NCBI RefSeq assembly: GCF_030445035.2
Contig: NC_080682.1
Span: 31,292,770 to 31,356,769 of the forward strand
From: Dasypus novemcinctus
Taxonomy: Eukaryota > Chordata > Mammalia > Cingulata > Dasypodidae
Reading direction: 5' to 3'
DNA length: 64,000 nt
Part shown: positions 11,350 to 23,955 of the stretch, piece by piece
Position numbering within the stretch: position 1 is the stretch's first letter
How the letters are laid out: each line of letters begins with the position of its first letter
The notes under the pieces: model-generated
What the model saw: the letters and a program-made list of their open reading frames with translations, nothing else
What the model was told of the DNA's origin: nothing
The model's database searches: none
Made by a program: the position numbers and the translations under genes

Positions 11350-11820
11350 TCATATAACATGCAAGAAGCAGGGGTCTAAGCCATCAGACAGTAAGACTTT
11401 CCACAAGTCTTTCTGAGATAACTGCATCTTTAATCCTAATTTACAAATTCTGAGTTTAGTTAAGTGCTCCAATGGGGCACTTTCATCTGGGAGCTTGATC
11501 ACCAGAGGATTGGAATTTCCAGAATCGGTTTCTGTTTTCTTTGTATCTGACAGTTTAATCCTCAGCATATCTCTCTTATCTTGCATTTTGCTATAAGCTG
11601 CAAGCAGAAGCCAAGCTGCATTCTCTAGGTTTCCTTTTGAAAATTTTTCAGCTAAATGTCCCGGCTTGCCATTTTCAAATCCTGTCTTCCATAAAAAACA
11701 AGGAGTTAATCTTGCTACGTTCTCTGCAACTTTAAAACATGGATTGCCTTTCCTCCAGTTTCCAATAATGGTTTCATCATTTACTTCCAAGGCATCATAA
11801 AAAGTCTCTTTAGCATCCAC
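11350..11820 (-). pseudogene. Gag-like remnant of MaLR-type element
   Basis: An uninterrupted 156-codon frame lies about 150 bases downstream (in sense) of the 5' LTR. It contains NWRKGNPCFKVAENVARL, FLWKTGFENG and AWLLLAAYSKMQ. I recognise this style from gag-derived internal regions of MaLR/ERVL elements. It is far shorter than a full Gag, and no zinc knuckle, protease or RT follows. The rest of the internal region, 10293-11349, is non-coding on the sense strand. Confidence 0.55.
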
Positions 11821-11970
11821 ATTGCTATCAACAGTCTTTTCAAAGTGATCTAGGCCTTTTTCATCAAGGATCTCACAATTCCTCCAAAAAATACCCTTTA
11901 CTCATTTACAGAACTGTTCCAATAGTTCAGTAATTGCAAAAACACTTTCCCATTACTCAGTACCAAATTC

Positions 11971-12526
11971 TGTATTAGTCAGCCAAAGGGGTGCTGATGC
12001 AAAATACCAGAAATTGGTTGTTTTTTATAAAGGTATGTATTTGTGATAGGAGCTTACAGAAAACAGGCCATAAAGCATAAGTTACTTCCCTCACCAAAGT
12101 CTATTTTCATGTATTGGAGCAAGATGTTTGCTGATGTCTGCAAGGGCTCAGGCTTCCTGGGCTCCTCTCTTTCAGGGTCTTGCTTCTCTCTGGGTTCAGG
12201 GTTCCTCTCTTCCCAGGGTTTGCTTCTTCCTGGGATCAGGTTTCCTCTCTTCCTTGGGCTTTCTTCTGTTTCCTCTGTGAGCTTACTTCCCAGGGTTCCA
12301 GCTTAAGGCTTCAGCATCAAACTCCAACATCAAAAACCCTCAACTCTGTTCTTTGACATGCCTTTTATCTATGAGTCCCCACCCACCAAGGGATGGGGAC
12401 TCAACACCCTAATGACGTGGCACAATCAAAGGCCCAATCATGACTCATCATGCCCAGGTACAGACCAGATTACAAATATGATCCAATACCTATTTTTGGA
12501 ATTCATAACTACATCAAATTGCTACA
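11971..12526 (-). repeat. 5' LTR of MaLR-type element
   Basis: TGTATTAGTCAGCC...TTGCTACA, about 556 bp, directly followed by GTGAG. It aligns by eye with 9702-10292 throughout, including AATCAAAG and AATCATGACTCA near the right end, with scattered differences that reflect time since insertion. Confidence 0.82.
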
Positions 12527-12531
12527 GTGAG

Positions 12532-13672
12532 AGAAAATACACCTCTTTCATAATCCTTATAGCTGTTAAGTGTCTAAGACAGGAATATCTACAATTTCAG
12601 AAATAGAATTACTAATTCATTTTATTTTCTTAAGAATTATAAAACAATTCTGTTCATGCTCTGAAATGTAAATTAAAGACTTAAAAGTGTAGTAAACATT
12701 AAATGAAACAATTTGGGTGGTAACAGGTAAGCAAATCCTCATGTAAGACATGCCCACCTCATTGAACTTTATGAGTTTTGGAGTGTACATGAAAGAACTC
12801 TTTATATCTTTCTTACATAAACTAATGAAAAGTGAAGACATCTAAAGTCAAGTCTGTAGTTACAGCAAATTTCTATAATGTAATGATATACAAATATATT
12901 GTAAAATACAAAAAGAATAATCATTTTTATATCATTTAATGCCAGACTTTAAATGCAGTTTAGCACTTTCTCATCATTCCTCTTTTTGGCCAAGTAAGTC
13001 AGACATCAATGTCATTACTGACTCATGTATTTGAAAAAAGAATATATCAAACTGCTTCTTTCTGTGGGTGAGCAAGAAGGGGCCCAAAGAAGCCATGACT
13101 TTCCCAATGACATGAAGATTTTAGATAATCAACCTACAACTACAACTCCAATTCTTCCTACTAAGAGACATGTATCCAACTCTCTATGCCAGTTTTTTTA
13201 CAGAGTGATATAGTAATATTTTCATTCTGTAAAGATTACACTTGGAAATTCTTCATTTTGCTAATACTTTTAATTAATATAAGACAAACTTCAGACTATA
13301 AAATATGGAAATTATTTCCATGAAAGTGTTTAGAGTGTTTGAAGTCACAGAGGGGTTCTAAAGAACCGTGTCAAGATGAACCATAGAGGAATGGAATTTA
13401 GAGATGTGCTCCCATTCAGGATTCAGTATGGTAAAAAGTATTAAACTTTAACAAAGTCGTATTGATTTTCTAGGCCCATAAATTTTCTCTCACTTCAAAC
13501 CATCTAGAATATGCATTCTATATCTTTATTGTTTGTTAGGAAGATGGATGAAAATCTTAAAGTGTCACCACATTCTATGCACATTTATGATAAAGTCATT
13601 CTTAATACAGAAATAATCATGAGATTCCTCAAATTGTTTCACAGGTAAGGCTGTCAATTATATATAGGACAC
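12532..13672. other. AT-rich intergenic DNA, no feature recognised
   Basis: I see no gene, no poly(A)-tailed element and no clear repeat family. Short open frames here have no recognisable protein features. Confidence 0.4.
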
Positions 13673-13684
13673 CCAATTAAATTT

Positions 13685-14061
13685 TTAAAAATGTATTTTA
13701 AATTTTTTTAAAGATGCTTAGTTTACATAAAAATTACATAAAAAATAAAAGGGATTCCCATATGTCCCATTCCCTTCACCTCCCACTTTCCCCACATTAA
13801 CAATTTCTTTCATTAGCGTGGTACATTAATTGCAATTGATGAACATTTTGGAGCATTGCCACTAAGCATGGACTATAGTTTACACTGTAGTTTTACATTC
13901 TCTCCTACTCAATTCTGTAGTTTAAGGCAGAATATGCAATGGCCTGTATCTATCATTGAAATGTTATCCAGTACAATTCCAAGTCCTGAAAATGCCCCCA
14001 TATATATCTCTTTTTCCCCTTTCCCTACCTGCAGCACTTCTAGTGGCCACTGTCTCCACAT
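13685..14061 (-). repeat. 5'-truncated L1 3' end with target-site duplication (minus)
   Basis: CCAATTAAATTT occurs on both sides (13673-13684 and 14062-14073). The insert starts with T-rich sequence (the L1 tail on the minus strand), then GGGATTCCCATATGTCCC, TTCATTAGCGTGGTAC, GGACTATAGTTTACACTG and CCAAGTCCTGAAAATGCCCC, matching the other L1 3' ends in the window. It is 377 bp long. Confidence 0.82.
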
Positions 14062-14073
14062 CCAATTAAATTT

Positions 14074-16122
14074 GACTTTCAGATGGATAATGATATTTTT
14101 GGTATAGTATATCACAAATATTACCTGGAATATATTTATATTATAAAATATTTTCATTATTTATCTGAAGTTCAACTTAAATTGAGCATCTTGTATTTTT
14201 ATTTGCTAAATCTGGTGACCCTGCACACAAAACAACTGATAATCTCTGATTCATGATTTCAAAAGACAGGGGCTTTTCTGGGTTTAGTGCAGTAAATTCC
14301 ACATAACAAGAATCCCCTTAGTCAGTTCTCTAAAATGAAGATTCTTTATTAGACTATCACTTCTGGCAGTCATCTCTGGTTCTGCAACCCAGGAAATATG
14401 TTCCACATGTTCTGACACTGAAGGCCTGAGGTCCCCAGCAAAAATAAGAGTTCCCAATGTCCTATCTGTTCAGTATCCAAGGATTTAGGGCAAACTTAGA
14501 AGACAATCATTTTGAGACAATCTTTACTATTATAAAATTACTTCTTAGTGCCCCATTTCTGGCTTCCTCAATCTCAGAACTACCAATATTTTAGGTTTGA
14601 AAGCACTTTGTTATGGATAGATTTCCTTGCATTTTACCATGCTTAGCAACATCTTGACCACTCAGTTAAGAAAAATAAAAATTTCACCAGATATGGTAAA
14701 ATAACCCTTTAAGTTTTAAGTGTCCATAATCACCCTTAGTTGAGAACCACTCACATATGTCCTTGATTCTGTTAGATTTTAATATTTCTACTGTCTGAAG
14801 TCAACTTACAACCAATGTACATCTTTAGTATCATGGTTTCTTTTCACTCAAATGATGACCACTTGTGGATTTTTTTTTTTTAAGTGTTATCTTCAAACCA
14901 GGACATAAGGTATCTAACATCTTCTTCCTTATCATTCCCTTTAAGTTTTTTTTTCTTTTTGCCCTAATATATTTTCCATGCTCTAAAATCTTATTTCAAG
15001 AAGATTCCATGTATTTTCTTTCTCCAGAACACCTTCTAATTCATTTCATGCAAATTTTATTTAAGTACCTGCCTATTCTCCCTTGCAAAACTCTTCCAAA
15101 AATTCATAGAAGCAGGAAAAATATATTGTTGAAAACTCTCAGGTCAGGGCCTTTCTATTCCTCTTACTCTCAGGAAATGTTTGTTCAGGATACTGCATTT
15201 AAGGAGCTCTGCTAAGCCAGGTCCTCTACACAAATCTCAGTAGAAAGAATCTTCTTCCTCTTCCCAAAATATACAGATGTATAATATTTACAATGACTGG
15301 AAATTTCACAAAATGTTTTTTCCCATGAAGAAATACTTGAACCAAAAGAATATTATATATGCCTTAAGTCTAAAAGAAAATCCATATTTTCTAAGACTCT
15401 GCAGACAAAAGACAGTTTACTCTCTAGCTCTGGAGAGTTTGTTTGGGGGAGATGTTAACATTCCTATATTTACTTTCATTTCCTGTAGCACCAGGACCCT
15501 AAGTAAATCTGATGCCTTATTATTCAGAACCCTCAAAGAAAGCAATTAATTTTAACTACTGTTTTCTGCTGTAATTCCTTGGAATCCCTGAAGGAAAACA
15601 ATAGCAATTTTAGAAAAATTTTATATGACCTTAGTCAAAGATTCAAAACATCTTTTCACTGTGCTCCATGATCTTGCTATAATCTCCAAAAATTGCTGTA
15701 TAATAAAGAATCATAGCAGAAGTTACCTTTTTAATTTATTCAAAAATATTTCTTAAGTGTCTTCCATGTTCCTGGCCTTTTCAAGGCATAGTCACTTCCT
15801 CAATGATACTAAACACACTGTGGAACTGGGAAAATCCTGCCTTAAGGTCCCTCTGCCATTTAGTTGTCTTTTGCTAAGGGTGTTATGTAAATTGTCTCTT
15901 CATGTACAAAGAGGATAGGAGGACAAATGTTGGGAATTCATTTTCTCAGTGTCCACAGATGAAGTTACATCTGGAACTAGAATGAGTATTATTCAGTGTG
16001 TAAATATGAATGACCCCAGTCATAGGTGCATGTTCAAGTACCTAAAAAGGCATTCAAGTGCTTCTCTCCTAACATTATTCATCTCCAATATTCTGTAAAA
16101 ATTTTAGGTTCATAAATATCAA
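14074..16122. other. Intergenic DNA, no feature recognised
   Basis: AT-rich DNA with only short open frames (for example 14865-15215 and 15277-15549) that show no family motif, no signal peptide plus domain layout and no splice-site context I can support. Confidence 0.4.
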
Positions 16123-16146
16123 ATATATATATATATATATATATAA
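16123..16146. repeat. (AT)n microsatellite
   Basis: About 12 AT units in an otherwise AT-rich stretch. Confidence 0.9.
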
Positions 16147-16235
16147 AATTTTAGTTTGTTAAAGCTGATATGACAAATACTATACCATACTGGTTGGCCT
16201 ACACATATACATCAAGAGTTTATTGTCTCACAGCA

Positions 16236-16700
16236 TGATGGATTGCATTCTGTGCCCTTGTTTGGGCATGTCCTTGGTATTTGTGCACATTCTGATGAAT
16301 GTGGACCCACCATAAATAAGATCTGTCCAAGGTGATACAGAAAAGCTGTGGCTCAACTGATCCAGATTGGGCTTTAATCCAGATTACTGGAGTCATTTAT
16401 AAGCAGAATGAAATTCAGACACAAAGAGAGACAGCCACAGAAAACAGTGAGTTCCAATAGTGAATGGAACCCAGAAGAGAAAGAATTGTCATGTGCTACC
16501 ATGAGCATTATCATGTGTTAGAAAATGTAAGACTCACTTTTGCAGCCAGTCAGTGCCAAAATTTACAGTCTTTAGGAAGAAAGCATACCGTTGCTGATGC
16601 CTTGATTTTGGACTTCCTCTAGCCTCAAAACAGTGAGCCACTAGTCCCCATTATTTAAGCCAACCAACTGTATGTTATTTGTTTTTGCAACTAAGAAATT
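16236..16700 (+). repeat. MaLR-type LTR (copy 2, plus)
   Basis: It shares the tail of copy 1: GCTGATGCCTTGATTTTGGAC, CTAGCCTCAAAACAGTGAGCC, ATTTAAGCCAACCAACTGTATG and a closing AAGAAATTAAAAC. An upstream section reads GATGGATTGCATTCTGTGCC. The AATAAA of copy 1 is lost here. Confidence 0.6.
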
Positions 16701-16797
16701 AAAACACATCATTTTGAAGGATGTAAGTCCAACATCAAGGCATCAACAAGCCACTCTTTCTCCTGGAGTTCCAGTGACAGCAATCATAGATCATAAA

Positions 16798-16819
16798 GAT
16801 CTCTCTCTCTCTCTCTCTG
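16798..16819. repeat. (CT)n microsatellite
   Basis: An uninterrupted TC dinucleotide run of about 20 bases. A second short TC run sits at about 31966-31983 inside an LTR fragment. Confidence 0.9.
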
Positions 16820-16899
16820 TCTTGCTTGCCTTTGTTCCTTATGACTTCTCTAATCACAATATCTTCCATTTAAAACACTTTCAGTCATAAAAATTAAAC

Positions 16900-17944
16900 C
16901 CATGATAGTCCCTTATAATGTTTGGCTACCCTAAATAGTATCCTTAGAAATCCTATTCATAAAGAAGTCCACACCCTGACCTACCTTAACATATTCAAAG
17001 ATACTATTTAATAGTGGATACATAGCTACAAAATGTACATTAAGATTTGATCATGTCCTTCGTGGGGGTAAATAATTCAATGCCCTATTCTACATATCTG
17101 CACATTTGGGCAGTATCTCATTAAGTTCACTGATTTCATCCATCAAAATCTACTGAGATATGAACCCTTGCAGGAAAACTTATCTTAACTCCTCCGACCA
17201 AATTCATATTCTTTGATAGTCATGATTTCTGTTCATCTTCTATTCTTTACTTATCTCTCAGACCATATCTGTTTATAGATTTATGTGGCCTTCTCTCCAA
17301 ATAGAGTGTGGGTTCCTGGAGATCAAAAAGTATTTCTCTTTCACTTGTGTAGTCTCCTCACCCATTTCTATGTCTTCCCAAGTGTTGCTGGAACTAATTT
17401 CCAGGTTCATGGCCACATAACAAGAAAGAAATCAAGGACTTGCCATGAATTAAGCATGCAAGCAGAGAATTTACTGTAAAGTGAAAAAGTGAAAGTACAC
17501 ACTTAGGACGTGAATGAGAGAACTCTTGCTAGTGAAGAGGTACTCCCAGTGACCTGGGGCCAGGGTTTAAGCAGGTATGAAATGGGAGCGTCTTTTTGCC
17601 CTGTGACTTTATTTGGTAACAAAGGGGTTAGGGCTATTGCATTCTGTCCTCTTCAGTTGCACAGAAACAGGTGATATCATTTATTTTATGAGTTTTACAT
17701 GTCCTAGCTCAGGTCTGGCTGTTCACAATAGCTCAGATCTGGCTCCCCACGGGGCTTTTTGTTGCCCCTGAGATGTTCTGCTCACTGCCCCACTCCCCTT
17801 TCACAGTTCCCTATCCTGATCTGCCTCGCAAGAATGCATGTTACTAATCATTATTGAAACAGAGCTCTCAGCCTCATTTCTTCTCATTTGAAAAAGTAGA
17901 GATAGCTATAATGCTCTTCACACTAGGAGTAAGAACTTAAATTA
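16900..17944. other. Intergenic DNA, possible unclassified repeat
   Basis: No gene seen. The part at 17390-17860 is less AT-rich and has CAGGTCTGGCTGTTCAC and CAGATCTGGCTCCCC blocks that look like degenerate repeat sequence, perhaps an LTR, but I cannot name a family or find ends. Confidence 0.3.
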
Positions 17945-20742
17945 TTCAAGTCCATGTATTAATTGCTGCAGCCAATCTGGGTCCCCACAAATAGGTTGCA
18001 AGTGAAAGGGTGGAAAAATATTTTACACACAAATATTAATCAGAAAAGGACAGGAGTAGCTAAACCAATATCACACAAAATAGAGTTTCAATGCATAGCT
18101 GTGGTAAGAGACAAAGAAAGAAATTGCATATTAATAAAAGGAGCACTTTACCAAGAATAAAGAACAATCATAAATATTTATACACTTAGCCAGGGTGCCC
18201 CAAAATATATGAGGCAAATACTGTCAAAAATAAGGGAAGAAATAGATGCCCTATAATCATAGTGGAGGACTTCAATACACCATTATCACATTAGAAAGAA
18301 CATCTCAACAGAGGCATAATAAAGAAACAGAGATCTCAAATGATATGTTACAAGAACAAGACCTGATGGACATGTACATAACATTACACTCAAATACTAT
18401 TGGATATATACATTCTTCTTGTGTGCTCATTGCTCATGCTTCAGGATAGACCCCATGCTAGGTCATAGAACAAGTGTCAATGAATTTAGAAAGATCGAAA
18501 TTATACAAATCAATTTTTCTGATGACAATAGAATTACCCTGGAAATTAACATGTGACAAATAACTAGAATAGGCAAAAATACCTGAAAGTTAAACAACAG
18601 GTTCTTAAACCATCAGTGGGTCAGAGAGGAAATTGTCAGAGAAATCAGTAACTACTAGGAAGTAAATGAAAATGAGAACACAGAAAATCAAAATGTATGG
18701 GATGCAGCTAAAGCAGTGCTGAGAAGGAAATTTATAGTCATAAATGACCAAATTAAAAAAGAAGAAAGAGCTAAAATCAAAGACCTAACTGCTTATCAGG
18801 AGGAACTACAAAAAGAATATCAAACTCACCCCAAAGCAAGCAGAAAGAAGAAAATAACAAAGATTGGAGCAGAATTAATTAAATTGAGAATTTAAAAAAA
18901 TAGAATTAACAAAACCAAATGTTGGTTCTTTGGGAAAATTAATAAAATTGACAAATCCTTAGCTAGACTAACAAAGAAAAAAAGAGAAAAGATGCAAATA
19001 AATAAAATCAGAAATAAAAGAGGTGATATCACCACTGACCCCGTGGAAATATAGCCTATCATAAGAGGATACTTTGAAAAATTGTATGCCAACAAGATGG
19101 ATAATTCAGATAAAAGGAGTAAATTCCTAGAAACACAGGAGCAACCTACATTGATGGAGAAGAAATAGAACTCAACAGACAAAGCACAAGTAGTGAGATT
19201 GCCTTAGTCATCAAAAACTTCCAACCAAGAAAAGCCCAGGACTACATGGCTTCAGAGGTGAATTCTACCAATCATTCCAGAAGAATTAATGTCAATCCTG
19301 CTCAAACTCTGCCAAAAAATTGGAGTGGAGGGAACATTATCTAACTCATTCTATGATGTCAACATCACACTAATACCAAAGTCAAATACAGATGTCAAAA
19401 CAAAAGAAAACTACAGACCAATCACTCTAATGAACTTAGATGAAAAAATCCACAACAAAATTGTTGCTAATCAAATAAGACAACATATAAATCAAATTAT
19501 ACACCATGACCAAGTGGGTTTTATAACAGGTATGCAAGGATGATTCAAACATCACCACTCATATTTAACATTGTATTAGAATTACTTGCTTGAGCACTTG
19601 GGAAGGAAAAGGAAATACAAGACATCCAAATTGGAAAGGAATAAGTAAAAATTTAACTATTTGCAGATGACATGTTCTTATATGTAGAAATTCCCAAAAA
19701 AATTTACAATAAAGCTTCTAGAGCTGATAAACAAGTTCAGTAAAGTGGCAGGATATAAGATCAACATAAAAAATCAGTAGTTTCTGGACAATAATAATGA
19801 GCAATCTTAAAAAGATATTGAGAAAAATTCCATTTACAATAAGAACTAAAGAATCAAATATCTAGGAATGAATTTAATTGAGGAAATAAAGGCCTTATAC
19901 ACAGAAACCTGCACACCATTGCTGAAGGAAATCAAAGAAGACCGACATAAATGGAAGAATAATCCATGTTATGGATTGGAAGCCTAAATATCAATTGGAT
20001 TGTCTGTTCTACACAAATTAATTACATATTCAATGTAATCCCAAAAGAACTAGCAAAGCAAGCTATCAAAATTATTTGGAAGTGTATGGGGCCTTGAATA
20101 GCCCACCACCTCTTTAAAAAATTAACAGAAATGGAAGAATCATGCTGCCTCTCTTTAAAGCATACTAGAAAGCTACATTGGTCAAAACTGCATGATTTTG
20201 GCACAAGGATAGACATACTGACCAATGAAACCAAATTGAGAGTTCAGGTATAGATCCTTGCATATGTGGTCAACTGATATTTGACAAAGTCACAAAGCCC
20301 ACTCAACTGGGAAAAAAATGTCCCTTCAACAAATGGTGCTGGGAGAGCTGGATATACACATCTAAAAGAAAGAAAGAGGATCATCATCTTATGCCCTACA
20401 CCCAAATTAACTAAAGATAGATCAAAGACCTATATATAAGAGCCAAAACCATAAAGCTCCTAGAAGATAAAGTTGGGAAGCATCTACAAGCACTTGAACT
20501 AAAAAATGGTTTCATAAACATTATACCCAAAGCATGAGATTTGAGAGGAAAAATAGATAAATGATATTTTCCCAAAATAAAAAACTGCTGTGCTTCAAAG
20601 AGTCAAGAAAATGAAGTCAGTCTACTCAATGGGAACAAATACTTGGGCACTTATATGACAAGAGTCAAATATCCAGCATATATAAAGAAAACAAATCTCA
20701 ATAGTAAAAAAGACAAACAACCCATTTTAAAATGGGCAAGAG
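17945..20742 (+). pseudogene. L1 ORF2 remnant: endonuclease and reverse transcriptase
   Basis: Translation across frames shows GWKNILHTNINQKR and RDKERNCILIKGALYQE (endonuclease domain, about 18010-18158). Later come [17 protein letters not shown] and [19 protein letters not shown] (RT fingers, 19340-19470), [12 protein letters not shown] (about 19507) and FADDMFLYV (19658-19684), the RT active-site box. Stops and small indels are scattered throughout. The L1 enzyme nicks target DNA and copies its own RNA; this copy cannot. The 84-codon open stretch 19289-19543 is just the best-preserved piece. Confidence 0.85.
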
Positions 20743-21574
20743 GCTTAGATTCCACATGGATGATGGATGCAATTCTCCTGCTTGCAGTGTAGGCACTCTT
20801 GGCTCCCTGGTATGGTGGTTGACCCTCTTCACCTCCTTGTTAGCTGGCTGGGGTAAGTCCAATAAACCAGACGGTAGGAGTTGCAAGTCTACTGAGGCTC
20901 AGGGCCTGGCTATCACATAGACAGTCCAGAGATTCAGGTCTCCTGAATACACACCAACCCCAGCACCAACCAGAGGTCAGTAAAAGTAACAGAAGAGGCA
21001 TATGCAGAAAGGCCACATCTGAGTCTCACACCATCACACTCAGGAACACAAACTCCAAAGTAGGGTCAACTGACATGGCACTGAACTCCAGAGCCATCTG
21101 CCATGACCATAGATCCTATGGGTCTCTGTAGCCCTCAGGAGAACCAGTACCTGGGGTTGTATCTACTTTGGCTGCCTCTGGGATCCTGCTGAGGCATGCA
21201 TAAGTGTGACCCCTGTGACAACCTCCCAACTCACCTGTTACATTTTTTGAATGTATCACTTAAAAAAATTAAAGAGAGAAAAATAAATAAATAAAACACA
21301 GGAAAAATATTAAGAAAAATAAGTGCTCATATGTCATCATCTGGATGTAATATCAAAAGCTTTTTTTTTTCTGGTGTTACTTTATTTTTTAATTTTTTTT
21401 TTACTAAATTGTCTTTTTTTAAGGTACATAGATCACAAGGAATGTGGGAGGTTCCCACATACCCCACACCCCACCCCTCTCCCACAACAACCTCTTTTTC
21501 CTTAGTTTAATGAAAAATTGCCAATTTTTGTTGATCTTGGCAAATGATCAACTGATTTTGTTGATTTTCAAAAA
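20743..21574 (-). repeat. Insertion of L1 3' UTR pieces into L1
   Basis: An imperfect direct repeat flanks it: AAAATGGGCAAGAG (20729-20742) and AAAATGGGCAAAAG (21575-21588). Inside, 20743-21240 matches a section of L1 3' UTR about 440-930 bases from the 3' end, in minus orientation. An A-rich spacer follows (21250-21340). Then 21361-21510 is a poly(T)-headed L1 3' end, also minus. The two L1 parts are in the wrong order for one simple insertion, so this is either two events or a rearranged one. Confidence 0.6.
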
Positions 21575-21877
21575 AAAATGGGCAAAAGCGTTGAACAGAA
21601 TTTTCCAAGAGAAAATAAAAATGGCTGAAAAGTACATGAAAAGATGCTTGATATCTGCAGTTATTAGGGAAGTGCAAATCAAAACTACAATAAAATAACA
21701 TCTTACACTTATTAAATTGGCTGTTATTTAAAATACAGAAAACTACAAGTGTTGAAGAGGATGTGGAGGAAGGTTGAAGGTAGAATGGTGCATCCACTGT
21801 GGAGGATTGTTTGGAAATTCCTTAGGAAGCTAAGTATAGAATTGCCATATGAATATTCTCAAGTGTAGGAATATATC

Positions 21878-22518
21878 TGTAGCCTTTTGGTATTGCTTAT
21901 GAATTCCAAACATAGATATTGGATTATGTTTGTTAACTGGTCTATTCCTCTGGGCATATTAGATTGTATTCAATTCAGAGGTTTCACTTTTACTTGATTA
22001 GCTTAAGATTGGGGCTTTGTTTTGGCCACATCAGTAGGATGTAGAGTCCCCACCATTTTGGTGGATGGGGACTCCTGAGGAAATGACACAGCAGAAGAGA
22101 GAGTTAGAGTTTTTATGTGGGAGCCCCTGGAAGAAAATACACAGGAGAAATGCAGAGAGGAATAGAGAAGTCTCCATTGACATGGCAGAGGCCCCAGGAA
22201 GAGATAGAGCCTGATAGTTGACAGCTGTAGCTAAGCCTGGAGAGAAATGAGCCCCAGGAGAGAGACAAGACTTATCCCGGTCTATAGCTGATATTGGAGA
22301 AGCTGGGACCACAGAGCCTAAAGAGGAAGAGGAAGGTTGAACCCTTTCAGAGACTGGCAGCCATCTTGCTCTAACACGTTGCAACAGACTTTGGTGAGGG
22401 AAGTAACTTAAGCTTTATGAGTTTGGGACTATAAGCTTGTACCCCAAATAAATACCCTTTATAAAAGCCAACAGATTTCTGGTACCTTGCATCAGCACCC
22501 CTTTAACTGACTAATACA
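21878..22518 (+). repeat. Solo MaLR-type LTR inside L1 (plus)
   Basis: It runs TGTAGCCTTTTGG...CTGACTAATACA, 641 bp, the reverse of the LTRs at 9013, 9702 and 11971. It has AATAAATACCCTTTATAAAAG (from 22449) near its end, which fixes the sense strand of the family. The flanking pentamers are ATATC and ACACC; each differs by one base from a plausible ATACC at this point of L1, so a mutated 5-bp duplication is possible. Confidence 0.78.
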
Positions 22519-23645
22519 ACACCCAAAAGAATTGAAAGCAAGAATGTAAACAAATATATTCACAAGAATGTGCATCATGGCATTATTCACAGTTGCCAAA
22601 AGCTAGAAGCAACTCAACTGTCTATCAATAAACAAAATGTGAAGTTTTGACACATGCAACAACATGGATGAACCTTGAAGATCTTATGTTTAATGAAGTA
22701 AGCTAATCACTAAGGATCAAATAGCGCATGATTTCACTTACATGTACTAAAGGATATTGAGCAGTCTCAGGGACATAGAATCTGGAAGATAAGGTACAGG
22801 AAAGGGAGTAGAGAATGGTGAGTCAATGCTCAATCTGGGTAGAATTTATGATAAGGTGAATGGTGGTGGTTTGGCAGTGGACAGTGAATAGAGATGATAG
22901 GGATGGAGAGTTTTAAATGGGGTTGATGGTGCTGGAGTATGAGTGAGTGCAATTAGGGGGATGGAATAGGATGAGCCATCCCTGGAACTGGGTGGAAGGC
23001 TAGAGGAAAGAATAGATGAACTCTGGGAAAGATGAAGACTATGGTTGAGAGTATAGTTGTCAGAGTGTTCTTTCAGTATCTATGGCAGGGGAGGGTCATC
23101 GGTGCAGCCTGTTTGGTGATGAGGGCATATATGAGGAACGCTTACACCTGTGATATGTTTCCGTGGAATATGAATGTGTTCATGTGGTCATAGGATGTTT
23201 TATCAGTTGGTGAAGACCCACACAGTAACCAAAGAAATACTGAACTCCTGTCCTAGGGAGTCCTGCTACATTCTCAAATAGAGTGGCAAGAATCTCTAAA
23301 GTACATAAGCAGTGCTTAATAAAAGGAAAACAAACCAATACGACAAACCTACTATATTGACTTGTACTTAAGAACTTTATTCTTATAAAATGGAAACTTA
23401 GCCTAATAATAACTGTTACTTAAGAGATATCCTTAAAACTTCCTTGTTACTTAAATGTGGCTTCTCTCTAAACCAAACTCAGCAAATAAATTCACTAACT
23501 TCACTCCATTGTGGGACATGACTCCTGGGGATGAGCCTCTCTGATACCAAGGGATTAATACCAAGAGCCAAAAAACAATACATTTGGAAAAAGACCTTGA
23601 CCAAATGGGGAGAACATTAAATTCAAAAGGATTTGGTTTATTTTT

Positions 23646-23955
23646 GTTTTTTAATGGTTTTTTAAAAAGATACATACATCACACACAATGTTACATTAAA
23701 AATTTAAGAGGTTCCCATATATTCTACTTCCCCCCATACACACACTCCACCCACATCAGCAACCTCTTTCATCAGTGTGGCACATTCATTGCATTTGATG
23801 AATACATTTTGGAGCGCTGCTACACTGAATCGATTATAGTTTACATTGTAGTTTACACTCTCTCCCAGTCCATTCAGTGGGTTATGGCAGGATACATAAT
23901 GTCCTATATCTGTCCCTGCAATATCATTCAGGACAACTCCAAGTCCAGAAAGTTT
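23646..23955 (-). repeat. L1 3' end inserted in L1 3' UTR (minus)
   Basis: It starts with a T-rich tail and AAAAGATACATACATCAC, then GAGGTTCCCATATATTC, TTCATCAGTGTGGCACATTC and GGACAACTCCAAGTCC. Host sequence resumes at about 23956 with TTTTTATGGCTATGAGATTTC, matching 28152-28170. A short GTTTTTTAATGG / GTTTTTATGG repeat flanks it. Confidence 0.7.

Larger units (their letters stand above)
9702..12526 (-). mobile_element. Complete MaLR/ERVL-type element with two LTRs (minus)
   Basis: Two direct copies of the same LTR (9702-10292 and 11971-12526) bracket about 1.7 kb of internal DNA. The whole unit is flanked by a perfect 5-bp repeat, GTGAG (9697-9701 and 12527-12531), the length expected for ERVL/MaLR integration. 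Sense is the minus strand, so the 5' LTR is the right-hand one. Directly after it on the minus strand comes GAATTTGGTACTGAGTAAT, in the primer-binding-site position. The internal part is far too short for gag-pol, as in non-autonomous MaLR elements; only a gag-like frame is seen. Confidence 0.85.

Noticed and set aside
13856-14157. Open frames on both strands around 13.9-14.1 kb
   Set aside because: They lie within a 5'-truncated L1 3' UTR bounded by a target-site duplication; 3' UTR is non-coding.
22031-22384. 117-codon minus-strand frame
   Set aside because: Entirely inside the MaLR-type LTR at 21878-22518, antisense to it.
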